From Clostridiaceae bacterium (GTDB lineage Bacteria; Bacillota; Clostridia; Oscillospirales; Acutalibacteraceae): DNA of 12,301 nt. The notes under the pieces were generated by a model. That model was not told where the DNA came from, ran no database searches, and was given only the letters and a program-made list of their open reading frames with translations. Positions 1-5,953 of this stretch are shown here, one piece after another. The DNA is taken from assembly GCA_016303035.1 (NCBI GenBank), contig JAEDML010000015.1, positions 1 through 12,301 of the forward strand, read 5' to 3'. How positions within the stretch are numbered: position 1 is the stretch's first letter; each line of letters starts with the position of its first letter. The position numbers and the translations under genes were made by a program.

Positions 1-173
1 CGCTGATCATCTTCACTGTCGGAATTTGCGATTATATGCATTCTAAGTACATTTGTCCGTAAATCATCACAAGCCGCACTGAAATGCGCCATTGACAAGG
101 TTACCGCACAAAGCAGACCGAAAAAAACCGCAAACTCTATTCCTTTAAAGGATATGTTAAAACATCTTTTCAA
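1..173 (-). CDS. spoIIR: Stage II sporulation protein R (SpoIIR), N-terminal part, cut by window edge
   Basis: SpoIIR is made in the forespore and exported to the intermembrane space, where it triggers SpoIIGA to process pro-sigma-E in the mother cell. The visible 57 codons encode a short basic N-terminus, a hydrophobic export segment (about residues 12-33) and then the family hallmark LRMHIIANSDSEDDQ (residues 43-57). The start is TTG at 171-173: an in-frame TGA lies just upstream, no ATG occurs before codon 28, and AAGGGAG sits 8 bases before the TTG. The gene follows ispE after a 57-base gap. The rest of the protein lies beyond position 1. Recognition rests on the ANSDS-type motif plus the N-terminal export segment; I am confident of the family although only about a quarter of the usual length is present. 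Confidence 0.85.
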   Translation of the reverse strand, partial: MKRCFNISFKGIEFAVFFGLLCAVTLSMAHFSAACDDLRTNVLRMHIIANSDSEDDQ

Positions 174-206
174 AAACAAAACTCCCTTTCAATAATTCTA
201 CAAGGA

Positions 207-236
207 AAATATTGACAGGAAGTTTTATATTTATTC
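207..236 (-). promoter_or_regulatory. Possible forespore sigma-F/G promoter for spoIIR
   Basis: Reading the minus strand, GAATA (232-236) is separated by exactly 15 bases from GTCAATATTT (207-216). This fits the published sigma-F pattern (GYWTA, 15 bases, GGNRANANTN) at 4 of 5 and 5 of 6 informative positions. The TGAATA form also suits sigma-G. The -35 element overlaps the ispE stop codon, and the expected transcript start lies about 25-30 bases before the spoIIR TTG. spoIIR is a known sigma-F target in Bacillus, which raises the prior. The match is imperfect and the region is AT-rich, so this is tentative. Confidence 0.4.
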
Positions 237-1079
237 AAATTTAATTCCGCAATCGGTCGGTCTTGCAAAATAATACCTAATATTATTGGATTTTAAAACC
301 GCCTCTGCAAAAGCGGCGCCCTTAAGGCTGTTATACATAGCAAAAACGGTGGGACCGCTGCCCGAAAGCGAAACGCAGAGCGGTTCTGACGGTTCAAGCA
401 TATCAATAAGTTCGCTGTAATCAAAAAACGCTGTGAATGAATTACCGATATTCCTTGCCAATGCCGTTATATTTCCTTCAAAAAGCGCGGCTGCGGCGGC
501 GGCGGTATCGGGAACCGTTAGTCTTATCATATCCGATTTTTTATACATATCGGCGGTGGAAGACTTATCGCCGTATTTTATAAGCAGAAAAAGGCAGTCC
601 TTAAGCGGAGCTACAGGGGTAAGCTGTTCGCCTATTCCCCCTACGCGCTGGGTTCCGCCGCGTATAAAAAACGGCACATCGGCACCGAGCTTAATTGCAA
701 ACGAACAAAGCTCATCATATGACAATGCGGTTTTGTAAAGCCTGTCAAGTCCGCACAGTACTGCAGCGGCGTCGGAACTGCCTCCCCCGAGTCCGGCGGC
801 TGCCGGTATACGCTTTTCTATATAGATATCGGCTCCTGCTTTAAAGCCTGTTTCTTCAAAAAACAGCCTTGCCGCCGAAAACGCAATATTATCCTCCTGC
901 GAAAGCCCGTTTACACCACATTCCACGCTGATTTTATCCGATTTTGCAATTTCTATTCTATCATATAAATCCACCGACTGCATTATACCGTCAAGAGTAT
1001 GATAGCCGTCTTCCCTTTTGCCGGTAATTCCTAGAGTAAGATTTATTTTAGCGTTAGCTATGAGCTTTAAGCTTTTCAT
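231..1079 (-). CDS. ispE: 4-diphosphocytidyl-2-C-methyl-D-erythritol kinase (IspE)
   Basis: IspE phosphorylates the 2-hydroxyl of CDP-methylerythritol with ATP in the non-mevalonate (MEP) isoprenoid pathway; it is cytosolic. The 282-residue protein is full length for the family and shows the GHMP-kinase pattern: AKINL near residue 10, DGYH near 24, the glycine-rich ATP loop PAAAGLGGGSSDAAA (92-106), GADVPFF with the catalytic Asp (132-138), and the C-terminal SGSGPTVFA (239-247). A six-alanine run lies at about 193-198. The start is ATG at 1077-1079, with AGGGA about 6 bases upstream; a GTG immediately before it would add one residue and is less likely. The gene overlaps the end of the transporter gene by 26 bases, so it is probably translationally coupled and last in a three-gene operon. 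Confidence 0.95.
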   Translation of the reverse strand: MKSLKLIANAKINLTLGITGKREDGYHTLDGIMQSVDLYDRIEIAKSDKISVECGVNGLSQEDNIAFSAARLFFEETGFKAGADIYIEKRIPAAAGLGGGSSDAAAVLCGLDRLYKTALSYDELCSFAIKLGADVPFFIRGGTQRVGGIGEQLTPVAPLKDCLFLLIKYGDKSSTADMYKKSDMIRLTVPDTAAAAAALFEGNITALARNIGNSFTAFFDYSELIDMLEPSEPLCVSLSGSGPTVFAMYNSLKGAAFAEAVLKSNNIRYYFARPTDCGIKFE

Positions 1080-1968
1080 CACGATTCCCTGCCTTAAAAT
1101 TAAGAATTACCACCGCAGACAAAACAAGCGCAATTCCTATAACCGTTCCTACGGTGATTTTTTCACGATAAACAACCGTGCCTATCACCGTCGCTACTAC
1201 CGGCTCAACCGTCGCCATTATAGGCGCCTTTGAGGCGTCAACCCCCGCAAGTCCGTTAGTGTAAAGTATATACGGCAAAACCGTATTGATAACCGCCATA
1301 AGCAGTGCAACGGTAAAAATTTTAGCGGAGGAGAAGGTAATTACTACCGTTTGCGCCGTATTGACAAGCGGTACTGTACCGATGGCGGCGAATAAAAAGG
1401 TGTAGAATGTAACCGTAAGCGAGTGATAACCCTTTTTGAGCAGTATTTGTCCGAAAATAGTATAAAAAGAATAACCGAGTCCCGTAAGCAGACCGTAACA
1501 AAGCGCCGCCGCCGTTATGCGTTGGGACGATGCAAACAGCCCCGATACAAAGCAGCAGCCGATAAAGGCGCAGATACACGCCGCGCATTTTTTAAGCGTG
1601 AGCTTCTCCTTGAATAAAAACAGCGACATTATAACGACAAAGAACGGGGCGGTATACAGCAATACCGCCGCAACCGAAAGCGAAGTAAGCTCCATTGTTT
1701 TATAATAACAATAGTTAAACATTACAATGCTTATAATACCGCTTCCGGCAAAGCACCATAAATCCTTAAGGCGTATTTTAAAAAGCTTTGGGTCCTTAAA
1801 CAGTGTGATAGCCCCAAGAATCATCAGAGAAAACACCGCGCGTTCAAAAACGAGCTGCATAGATGTAAGACCGCAGCCGTCAAGCGTGCGTACAAAAATG
1901 CCCGCCGTTCCCCAAAGCGATGCTGCCGCAATAATAAATACAGCCGATAAACTACTGTTTCTTTTCAT
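1054..1968 (-). CDS. EamA/DMT-family membrane transporter
   Basis: This is an inner-membrane protein of the drug/metabolite transporter superfamily, which exports or imports small metabolites; the substrate cannot be read from the sequence. The 304 residues fit the usual two EamA repeats and about ten hydrophobic helices: repeat one covers roughly 8-145 and repeat two 152-292. Family-type features are the N-terminal SLWGTAGIF (17-25), YTAPFFVVIMS (105-115) ending repeat one, and APIMATVEPVVATVIG (248-263) near the end of repeat two, where the Glu-Pro pair is typical. The ATG (1966-1968) lies inside the 3' end of the VanZ gene (17-base overlap), and the 3' end overlaps ispE by 26 bases, so the three genes form one tightly packed unit. 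Confidence 0.9.
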   Translation of the reverse strand: MKRNSSLSAVFIIAAASLWGTAGIFVRTLDGCGLTSMQLVFERAVFSLMILGAITLFKDPKLFKIRLKDLWCFAGSGIISIVMFNYCYYKTMELTSLSVAAVLLYTAPFFVVIMSLFLFKEKLTLKKCAACICAFIGCCFVSGLFASSQRITAAALCYGLLTGLGYSFYTIFGQILLKKGYHSLTVTFYTFLFAAIGTVPLVNTAQTVVITFSSAKIFTVALLMAVINTVLPYILYTNGLAGVDASKAPIMATVEPVVATVIGTVVYREKITVGTVIGIALVLSAVVILNFKAGNRDEKLKAHS

Positions 1969-2668
1969 TAAAATTCCATTCCCCGAAAGTTATTTTTGAA
2001 AGCGCGCGGCTTATAGGTTTGCTCCTTAAAGCCGAATACATTATAAGCGCACCCATAGAGTTTAATATTACATCGTCAATATCGCTCGACCCCGTAAGGA
2101 AAACAAACTGCAAAAGCTCTACCGCTATTACCGAGGGCAGAACCACACTCATCAGCTTATACCAACGGTTAATCCCCTTAAAAATCAAAGGTACGAAGAA
2201 AGCAAACGGCATAAAGGCCGCAAGATTGCCGAAAATGTTTCCGAGCATATCTAGCAGAGTAAGCTTATTATTAAAATATCCGTTTATAAACAGCTTAACC
2301 GTCTCAAACGGTATTAAATTGGTATTGTTATTCACATAATCAAAAAACTCGGTTTCATTCCATGAAAGAATATTAAACACATTTCTGCCTAAGGTTTCAT
2401 CTACAAGCGTAAAATCGGCAAGGATTAACAGATAAAGCACAAACAAAATCACCGAAGTTACGCGCATAATCCGGCGTTTAGTGCAGTCTTCTTTCTTTGT
2501 AAGGGAATAAAAATACGAGCCCGAATATCCGCTCAGTATTATTATAACCGTGTTAACAAGCTTAGCTATCGGAGAAAGGCCGTAGTTATAAAACAAAATC
2601 CCCGCGCCTGCCAGCACGCATATTGAATAACATACCGCGGCAATACCCTCAAGGTATCTACGGTACAA
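1952..2668 (-). CDS. VanZ-family membrane protein
   Basis: This membrane protein has the VanZ-like domain (238 residues). VanZ itself gives low-level teicoplanin resistance in Enterococcus, but most homologues have no known role, so no resistance function should be inferred. Visible family features are NLIPFETV (117-124), GNIFGNLAAFMPFAFF (143-158), the Glu-Leu-Leu-Gln stretch at 184-187, and the acidic DIDDVILNSMG (196-206). About six hydrophobic segments are seen (near 8-28, 36-54, 68-86, 143-163, 172-192, 199-214). The start is TTG at 2666-2668, supported by a strong GAGGTGA site 5-6 bases upstream, with no better alternative. The gene begins only 12 bases after a hairpin terminator, yet has its own promoter upstream that overlaps this hairpin. 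Confidence 0.85.
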   Translation of the reverse strand: MYRRYLEGIAAVCYSICVLAGAGILFYNYGLSPIAKLVNTVIIILSGYSGSYFYSLTKKEDCTKRRIMRVTSVILFVLYLLILADFTLVDETLGRNVFNILSWNETEFFDYVNNNTNLIPFETVKLFINGYFNNKLTLLDMLGNIFGNLAAFMPFAFFVPLIFKGINRWYKLMSVVLPSVIAVELLQFVFLTGSSDIDDVILNSMGALIMYSALRSKPISRALSKITFGEWNFNEKKQ

Positions 2669-2680
2669 AAAATCACCTCA

Positions 2681-2722
2681 AAAATTATTGGGTATACTTG
2701 CAAAAGCATACCCAATAATTTT
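2681..2722 (-). terminator. Intrinsic terminator of the tryptophan-transport operon
   Basis: A perfect 15-base inverted repeat (2681-2695 with 2708-2722) surrounds a 12-base centre that can add three more pairs. On the minus strand the 3' arm ends in five U residues. It lies 35 bases after the ATPase gene stop. It is directly followed by the ribosome binding site of the VanZ gene, so it separates two transcription units. Confidence 0.8.
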
Positions 2723-2746
2723 AACCTTATATTCTGCCCGTGTCAA
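2718..2746 (-). promoter_or_regulatory. Strong sigma-A promoter for the VanZ-EamA-ispE operon
   Basis: On the minus strand a perfect TTGACA (2741-2746) is followed after 17 bases by TAAAAT (2718-2723), one mismatch from the -10 consensus. The predicted transcript start is near 2711, inside the 5' arm of the terminator hairpin. The element lies between the ATPase gene stop (2758) and the VanZ start (2668). It is the best vegetative promoter match in the window. Confidence 0.75.
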
Positions 2747-2757
2747 GCAAAAACGGA

Positions 2758-3531
2758 CTAATTTCCGCATTCAATGCTTATGCGGTTGAAAATATCAAGA
2801 ATATCGTCGATTTGAAGACTTTTCTTTTCTTCGGCCGACTTATCGAGAATTACATTCCCCTTATCCATCATAATGAGTCTGTTTCCGTACTCTACGGCAT
2901 AACGAAGATTATGTGTTACCATAATAGCCGTCAGCTTCTTTTCTTTTATCACCTTATCGGTAAGCTGCATTATAAGCTCCGCGGTGTGGGGGTCAAGCGC
3001 CGCCGTGTGTTCATCCAATATAAGAAAATCAATCGGCGTCATTGTAGCCATCAACAGCGAAACCGCCTGCCGCTGACCGCCCGAAAGCGCGCCCAGTTTT
3101 ACATCGAGCTTATCCTCAAGCCCCAGTCCCAGCGTGCTCAACTGTTCCCTGTAATACTCCTTGCGGGTGTTGTTTACCCCAAAGGATAGCCCGTAACGCT
3201 TACCCTTGTTATCCGCAAGGGACATATTTTCAAGAATGGTCATATTAGGGCAGGTGCCCGCGGCGGGATTTTGATAAACCCGTCCCATAAGCTGATAACG
3301 CTGATAATCTTTAAGCCCGTTTATACTCTTGCCGTCTATAAGCACCTCGCCGCCGCTTAACGGTATACTTCCGCATATTATATTAAGCATAGAGGTTTTA
3401 CCGCTGCCGTTACTGCCGACTACCGAAACAAATTCGCCGTCATGCACCGTAAGGTTGAAATTCTCAAACAGGCAAAGCTCGGTAACCGTACCGGGATTAT
3501 AGGTCTTTGATATATTGCGAAGCTCTAACAT
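2758..3531 (-). CDS. ABC transporter ATP-binding protein, TrpXYZ-type tryptophan importer
   Basis: This cytoplasmic ATPase energises the importer formed with the permease and lipoprotein encoded just upstream. All ABC motifs are present in order in 257 residues: Walker A GSNGSGKTS (39-47), Q-loop YQNP (86-89), signature LSGGQRQA (149-156), Walker B FLILDE (169-174), D-loop ALD (178-180) and the switch His in THN (206-208). The His after the Walker B Glu (DEHTAALD) is the form usual in this subfamily. The ATG (3529-3531) is preceded by the G-rich site GGGGGGCAGGG within the permease 3' end, and the genes overlap by 7 bases. The tryptophan role is inferred from the T-box leader and the lack of any Trp residue, not from the ATPase itself. 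Confidence 0.92.
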   Translation of the reverse strand: MLELRNISKTYNPGTVTELCLFENFNLTVHDGEFVSVVGSNGSGKTSMLNIICGSIPLSGGEVLIDGKSINGLKDYQRYQLMGRVYQNPAAGTCPNMTILENMSLADNKGKRYGLSFGVNNTRKEYYREQLSTLGLGLEDKLDVKLGALSGGQRQAVSLLMATMTPIDFLILDEHTAALDPHTAELIMQLTDKVIKEKKLTAIMVTHNLRYAVEYGNRLIMMDKGNVILDKSAEEKKSLQIDDILDIFNRISIECGN

Positions 3532-4475
3532 CTGCCCTGCCCCCCTTTAAGCTTTGAGCGGCTTGAAACAAAGCTTGAAGTTTTTTCGTTGAAAATCAAA
3601 ATAAGGGCAAACATTGCCGCATTTAAAAGCTTTAAATAAATACCGTTGGTATCTACAAGCACAAGATAATTAAGGCAAAGCGAATATATCACCGCGCCGA
3701 GAATTACCGAGGTAGTATCGCTTATAAACCTTATTTTTGAGAATACCGCAAGTCCGATTATGACCGAAGCGAGCGCCATTACCACCTTGCCGCTGCCGCT
3801 TGAATTGTCGTACTGCATAAAAAGATTTGAATACATAGCTCCCGAAACCGCTACAAAGCCGTTTGCAAGCGCTATTCCGAGTATTTTATACAGACCGCTG
3901 TCCCGTCCGAGAGAGATTACGAGCGTCTCGTTATCACCTGTCGCCCTAAGCATATAACCGAGCTTGGTTTTAAGGAATAAGTCTATAATAATCTTAACGG
4001 CGATTACAAATACAAGCTCTATTATAAGTATCATATAATCGCGGTTTGCGCTTCCCAAAAGCTGTGACGCTCTGCCGCTAAAAATACCCTGCAAATTTTC
4101 ACTTCTGAAAGAGAAAATAGTTGTAGTAAGACCTGTTTTTGTAAGCAACATTGTAAGTGCCAGGGTAACCGAAAGCAGCGCCGTCATAACTATAATTCCC
4201 GAAAGCAGTTTTGAAATATTGAACTTTACATGCAGTACGCCTGTGACTGCGCCTGATACAAAGCCTGCGAAAAAGCTTAAAAGCACGGCAGGCAGAGCAG
4301 GAATTCCCAACTTTAGCATTAAAACGGTACAGCATACTCCGCCGAGCGGAAACGTACCGTCAACCGAAAGGTCGGGAAAATCAAGGATGGAATATGATAT
4401 ATAAACGCCGAGCGCTAAAACCGCAAAGCACAGACCCATTTGAAGGCCGTCTATTGTAGTGGCAAAGAAAAGCAT
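3525..4475 (-). CDS. ABC transporter permease, TrpXYZ-type tryptophan importer
   Basis: This is the membrane channel subunit of the importer, 316 residues of the branched-chain-amino-acid-type permease class (BPD_transp_2-like). About eight hydrophobic segments are visible (near 8-30, 43-80, 90-112, 146-168, 196-213, 232-247, 255-275, 280-296). The N-terminal DLSVDGTFPLGG (35-46) is characteristic of permeases paired with this type of lipoprotein. LGYMLRATGDNETLVISLG (172-190) matches the cytoplasmic loop that contacts the ATPase. The ATG at 4473-4475 follows AAAGGGA by about 9 bases. The gene is separated from the binding-protein gene by 70 bases that hold a GC-rich hairpin. It contains no tryptophan, unusual for a membrane protein of this size. 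Confidence 0.9.
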   Translation of the reverse strand: MLFFATTIDGLQMGLCFAVLALGVYISYSILDFPDLSVDGTFPLGGVCCTVLMLKLGIPALPAVLLSFFAGFVSGAVTGVLHVKFNISKLLSGIIVMTALLSVTLALTMLLTKTGLTTTIFSFRSENLQGIFSGRASQLLGSANRDYMILIIELVFVIAVKIIIDLFLKTKLGYMLRATGDNETLVISLGRDSGLYKILGIALANGFVAVSGAMYSNLFMQYDNSSGSGKVVMALASVIIGLAVFSKIRFISDTTSVILGAVIYSLCLNYLVLVDTNGIYLKLLNAAMFALILIFNEKTSSFVSSRSKLKGGQGRC

Positions 4476-4507
4476 AACTCATTTCCCTTTTTAATAAAAA
4501 TATTTCC

Positions 4508-4534
4508 GGCGCGGCGGAATAACTCCGCCACGCC
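4508..4534 (-). promoter_or_regulatory. Intra-operon GC-rich mRNA hairpin
   Basis: An 11-base-pair stem (4508-4518 with 4524-4534) closes a 5-base loop between the binding-protein gene and the permease gene. The single non-Watson-Crick position is G-U in the minus-strand RNA but A-C on the plus strand, which supports function in the minus-strand transcript. No U-tract follows directly. It probably protects the upstream message or partly attenuates transcription, so that more binding protein than permease is made, as in many ABC operons. Confidence 0.6.
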
Positions 4535-4545
4535 ATAAACTCAAA

Positions 4546-5517
4546 TTATTCGGCGACATCAGCAGCTTCTATGCTTGCAGGAACCGTAAGACCTAATTTT
4601 GCGCATACCTCGCTGTTGTAGTAGTTCTTGGGTTCGCTGATGTAGGCTACCGGAATATCCGAGGCGTTCTTTCCGCCGAGTATTTCTGCGGCAGCCTTGC
4701 CTGCGGCGGCTCCGACATCAAGGTACTCAATAGAAGCGCTTGCGGCACAGCCGACCTTTACCTGCTCAATTTCCGAACCGAATACCGGAATGTTCTTTTC
4801 ATTCGTTATAGGCAGTATATTTGATTCAAGCTTGCCGACAACGGTATTGTCAAGCAGATTTACAAAGCAGTCAACCCCTCTGTCTATAAGCTCGTTTGTC
4901 TTTGTATCAATAGTGTTGATATCGGCTACGGCGGAATCTAAAATTTCCATACCGTCATACTTTTCGGCGGCCTTTTTAAGATTTTCAACCTGTACCGGAG
5001 AGCTTGATTCCTCTGTAGAATAAAGCACGCCGATTTTAAGATCCTGCTTATTCATAAACGAAGTAACAACTTCAAGCTGCTTTTCAAAATTCGGAATATC
5101 CGAAGAGCCTGTTATGTTGCTGTAATTCTCCATAACGGTAGCGTCGGTAATAGCGCAGTAAACTACCGGTATATCACTGTCAGCCGCCGCATTTGCCGCC
5201 GCTACGGCAGAGGGAGTGGCAATTGCTATAATAACCGAAGCCTTTTTGTTTACAAGGTTGTTTGCCTGAGTCTGCGAAACGCTTGGGTCAAAATTACTGT
5301 TTACATATTCAATATTGTAATCGTCTTCATTTATACCGTTATCTTTAAGACCCTGCATAATACCGTCATAACAGTTATTAAGTGAGGCGTGCGAGCCGAA
5401 CTGTATAATGCCTATGGTCTTTTTGGCGCTTTCGCCGTTTTTGCTGTTACAGCCTGCAAAAGCGAATACAAGTGCGAGTGTTAAAATAAATGCTGATATT
5501 TTTTTTAAGTTTTTCAT
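4546..5517 (-). CDS. ABC transporter substrate-binding lipoprotein, probable tryptophan binder
   Basis: This is the extracellular, membrane-anchored ligand-binding subunit of the importer. The 323 residues start with a lipoprotein signal peptide: basic MKNLKK, a hydrophobic core, and AFAGC with the lipidated Cys at residue 23. The mature part begins with KKTIGIIQFGSHASL and fits the ABC_sub_bind family (the PF04392 type), with two alpha/beta lobes and repeated short motifs such as ASVIIAIATPSAVAAANAA (about 93-111). The ATG at 5515-5517 has AGGGGAA about 8 bases upstream. The first gene of the operon, it lies 116 bases downstream of the T-box terminator. Tryptophan as ligand is inferred from the UGG T-box and the complete lack of Trp residues. 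Homologues in streptococci are called TrpX. Confidence 0.9.
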   Translation of the reverse strand: MKNLKKISAFILTLALVFAFAGCNSKNGESAKKTIGIIQFGSHASLNNCYDGIMQGLKDNGINEDDYNIEYVNSNFDPSVSQTQANNLVNKKASVIIAIATPSAVAAANAAADSDIPVVYCAITDATVMENYSNITGSSDIPNFEKQLEVVTSFMNKQDLKIGVLYSTEESSSPVQVENLKKAAEKYDGMEILDSAVADINTIDTKTNELIDRGVDCFVNLLDNTVVGKLESNILPITNEKNIPVFGSEIEQVKVGCAASASIEYLDVGAAAGKAAAEILGGKNASDIPVAYISEPKNYYNSEVCAKLGLTVPASIEAADVAE

Positions 5518-5565
5518 GGTAATTTTCCCCTTTTAAATAATATATAGTTATTTGTTTGTTTATTA

Positions 5566-5610
5566 TCAGAAAAAAATTACGCGTCGCCATCGTTTAGTTA
5601 ATAATAACAT
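5566..5610 (-). CDS. Possible 14-codon leader peptide between T-box and transporter genes
   Basis: A short ATG reading frame (MLLLTKRWRRVIFF) is preceded by GGAG (5619-5622) at an 8-base spacing and ends with TGA. It contains one tryptophan codon (5587-5589), whereas the three transporter genes contain none. It lies beyond the T-box terminator, so it would only be translated after readthrough. A start site with a good ribosome binding site is seen; function is speculative and it may be chance. Confidence 0.22.
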   Translation of the reverse strand: MLLLTKRWRRVIFF

Positions 5611-5633
5611 AATAACATCTCCATTAACAAAAT

Positions 5634-5668
5634 AAAAAAGCCCTGTCCCATAATAAATGGGACAAGAC
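5634..5668 (-). terminator. T-box regulatory terminator
   Basis: A 12-base-pair stem (5640-5651 with 5657-5668, including a few G-U pairs) with a 5-base loop is followed by six U residues (5634-5639) on the minus strand. Its 5' arm begins 7 bases after the T-box motif, so the antiterminator and the terminator are alternatives. Uncharged tRNA-Trp would favour the antiterminator and allow transport-gene expression. Confidence 0.9.
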
Positions 5669-5910
5669 TGTTAATCCTGCGGTGCCACCCAAGTTGACGG
5701 TATTAAAATACCATCCGCTCATTCTCGCACTAATATGCGAGCCGTACTGTTAACGGGTTACGGTCCCCGTCGACTGCTACTCACCAAAAGGTTTTCGGTC
5801 GCCCTCATAAGTCCATTCACCATACGGTCCGCTACTGTCTTTCCACCGCCGACAGCTCTCTGAAAGTTTTCCTGTAAGGTTACTACTCTTAATCATCGGT
5901 TTAATTTATT
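5634..5910 (-). promoter_or_regulatory. T-box riboswitch leader, tRNA-Trp specific
   Basis: This leader RNA senses uncharged tRNA-Trp and controls the transporter operon by antitermination. In minus-strand order it shows: Stem I with AGUAGUA on the 5' side and the AGAGAG motif; the specifier loop GAA-UGG-A, with the UGG codon at 5813-5815; a Stem IIA/B pseudoknot (5766-5770 with 5753-5757, and 5759-5763 with 5742-5746); a Stem III hairpin (5724-5741); and the T-box GGGUGGCACCGCAGG (5676-5690). The bulge sequence UGGC pairs with a GCCA acceptor end, and bacterial tRNA-Trp has G as discriminator base. So both recognition sites point to tryptophan. The 5' limit is the predicted transcript start. 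Confidence 0.95.
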
Positions 5911-5916
5911 GTTGAT

Positions 5917-5945
5917 ATATTATCACTTTAAATCACAAAAGTCAA
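5917..5945 (-). promoter_or_regulatory. Sigma-A promoter of the T-box/tryptophan transport operon
   Basis: TTGACT (5940-5945) and TAATAT (5917-5922) are separated by 17 bases, and the -10 is preceded by TGA, giving an extended -10. The predicted start, near 5910, places the first T-box stem a few bases downstream. The -35 begins 8 bases from the stop codon of the preceding gene, and no clear terminator lies between them. Readthrough from the activase operon would therefore also pass through the T-box. Confidence 0.65.
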
Positions 5946-5953
5946 GCGCTTTT

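Noticed and set aside
484..506. GC-rich trinucleotide run in ispE
   Set aside because: It simply encodes a six-alanine stretch in a variable part of IspE; no sign of slippage or frameshift.
2740..3189. 149-codon plus-strand reading frame
   Set aside because: It lies antisense to the ABC ATPase, has no recognisable domain and low-complexity basic composition; the minus-strand ATPase has all family motifs.
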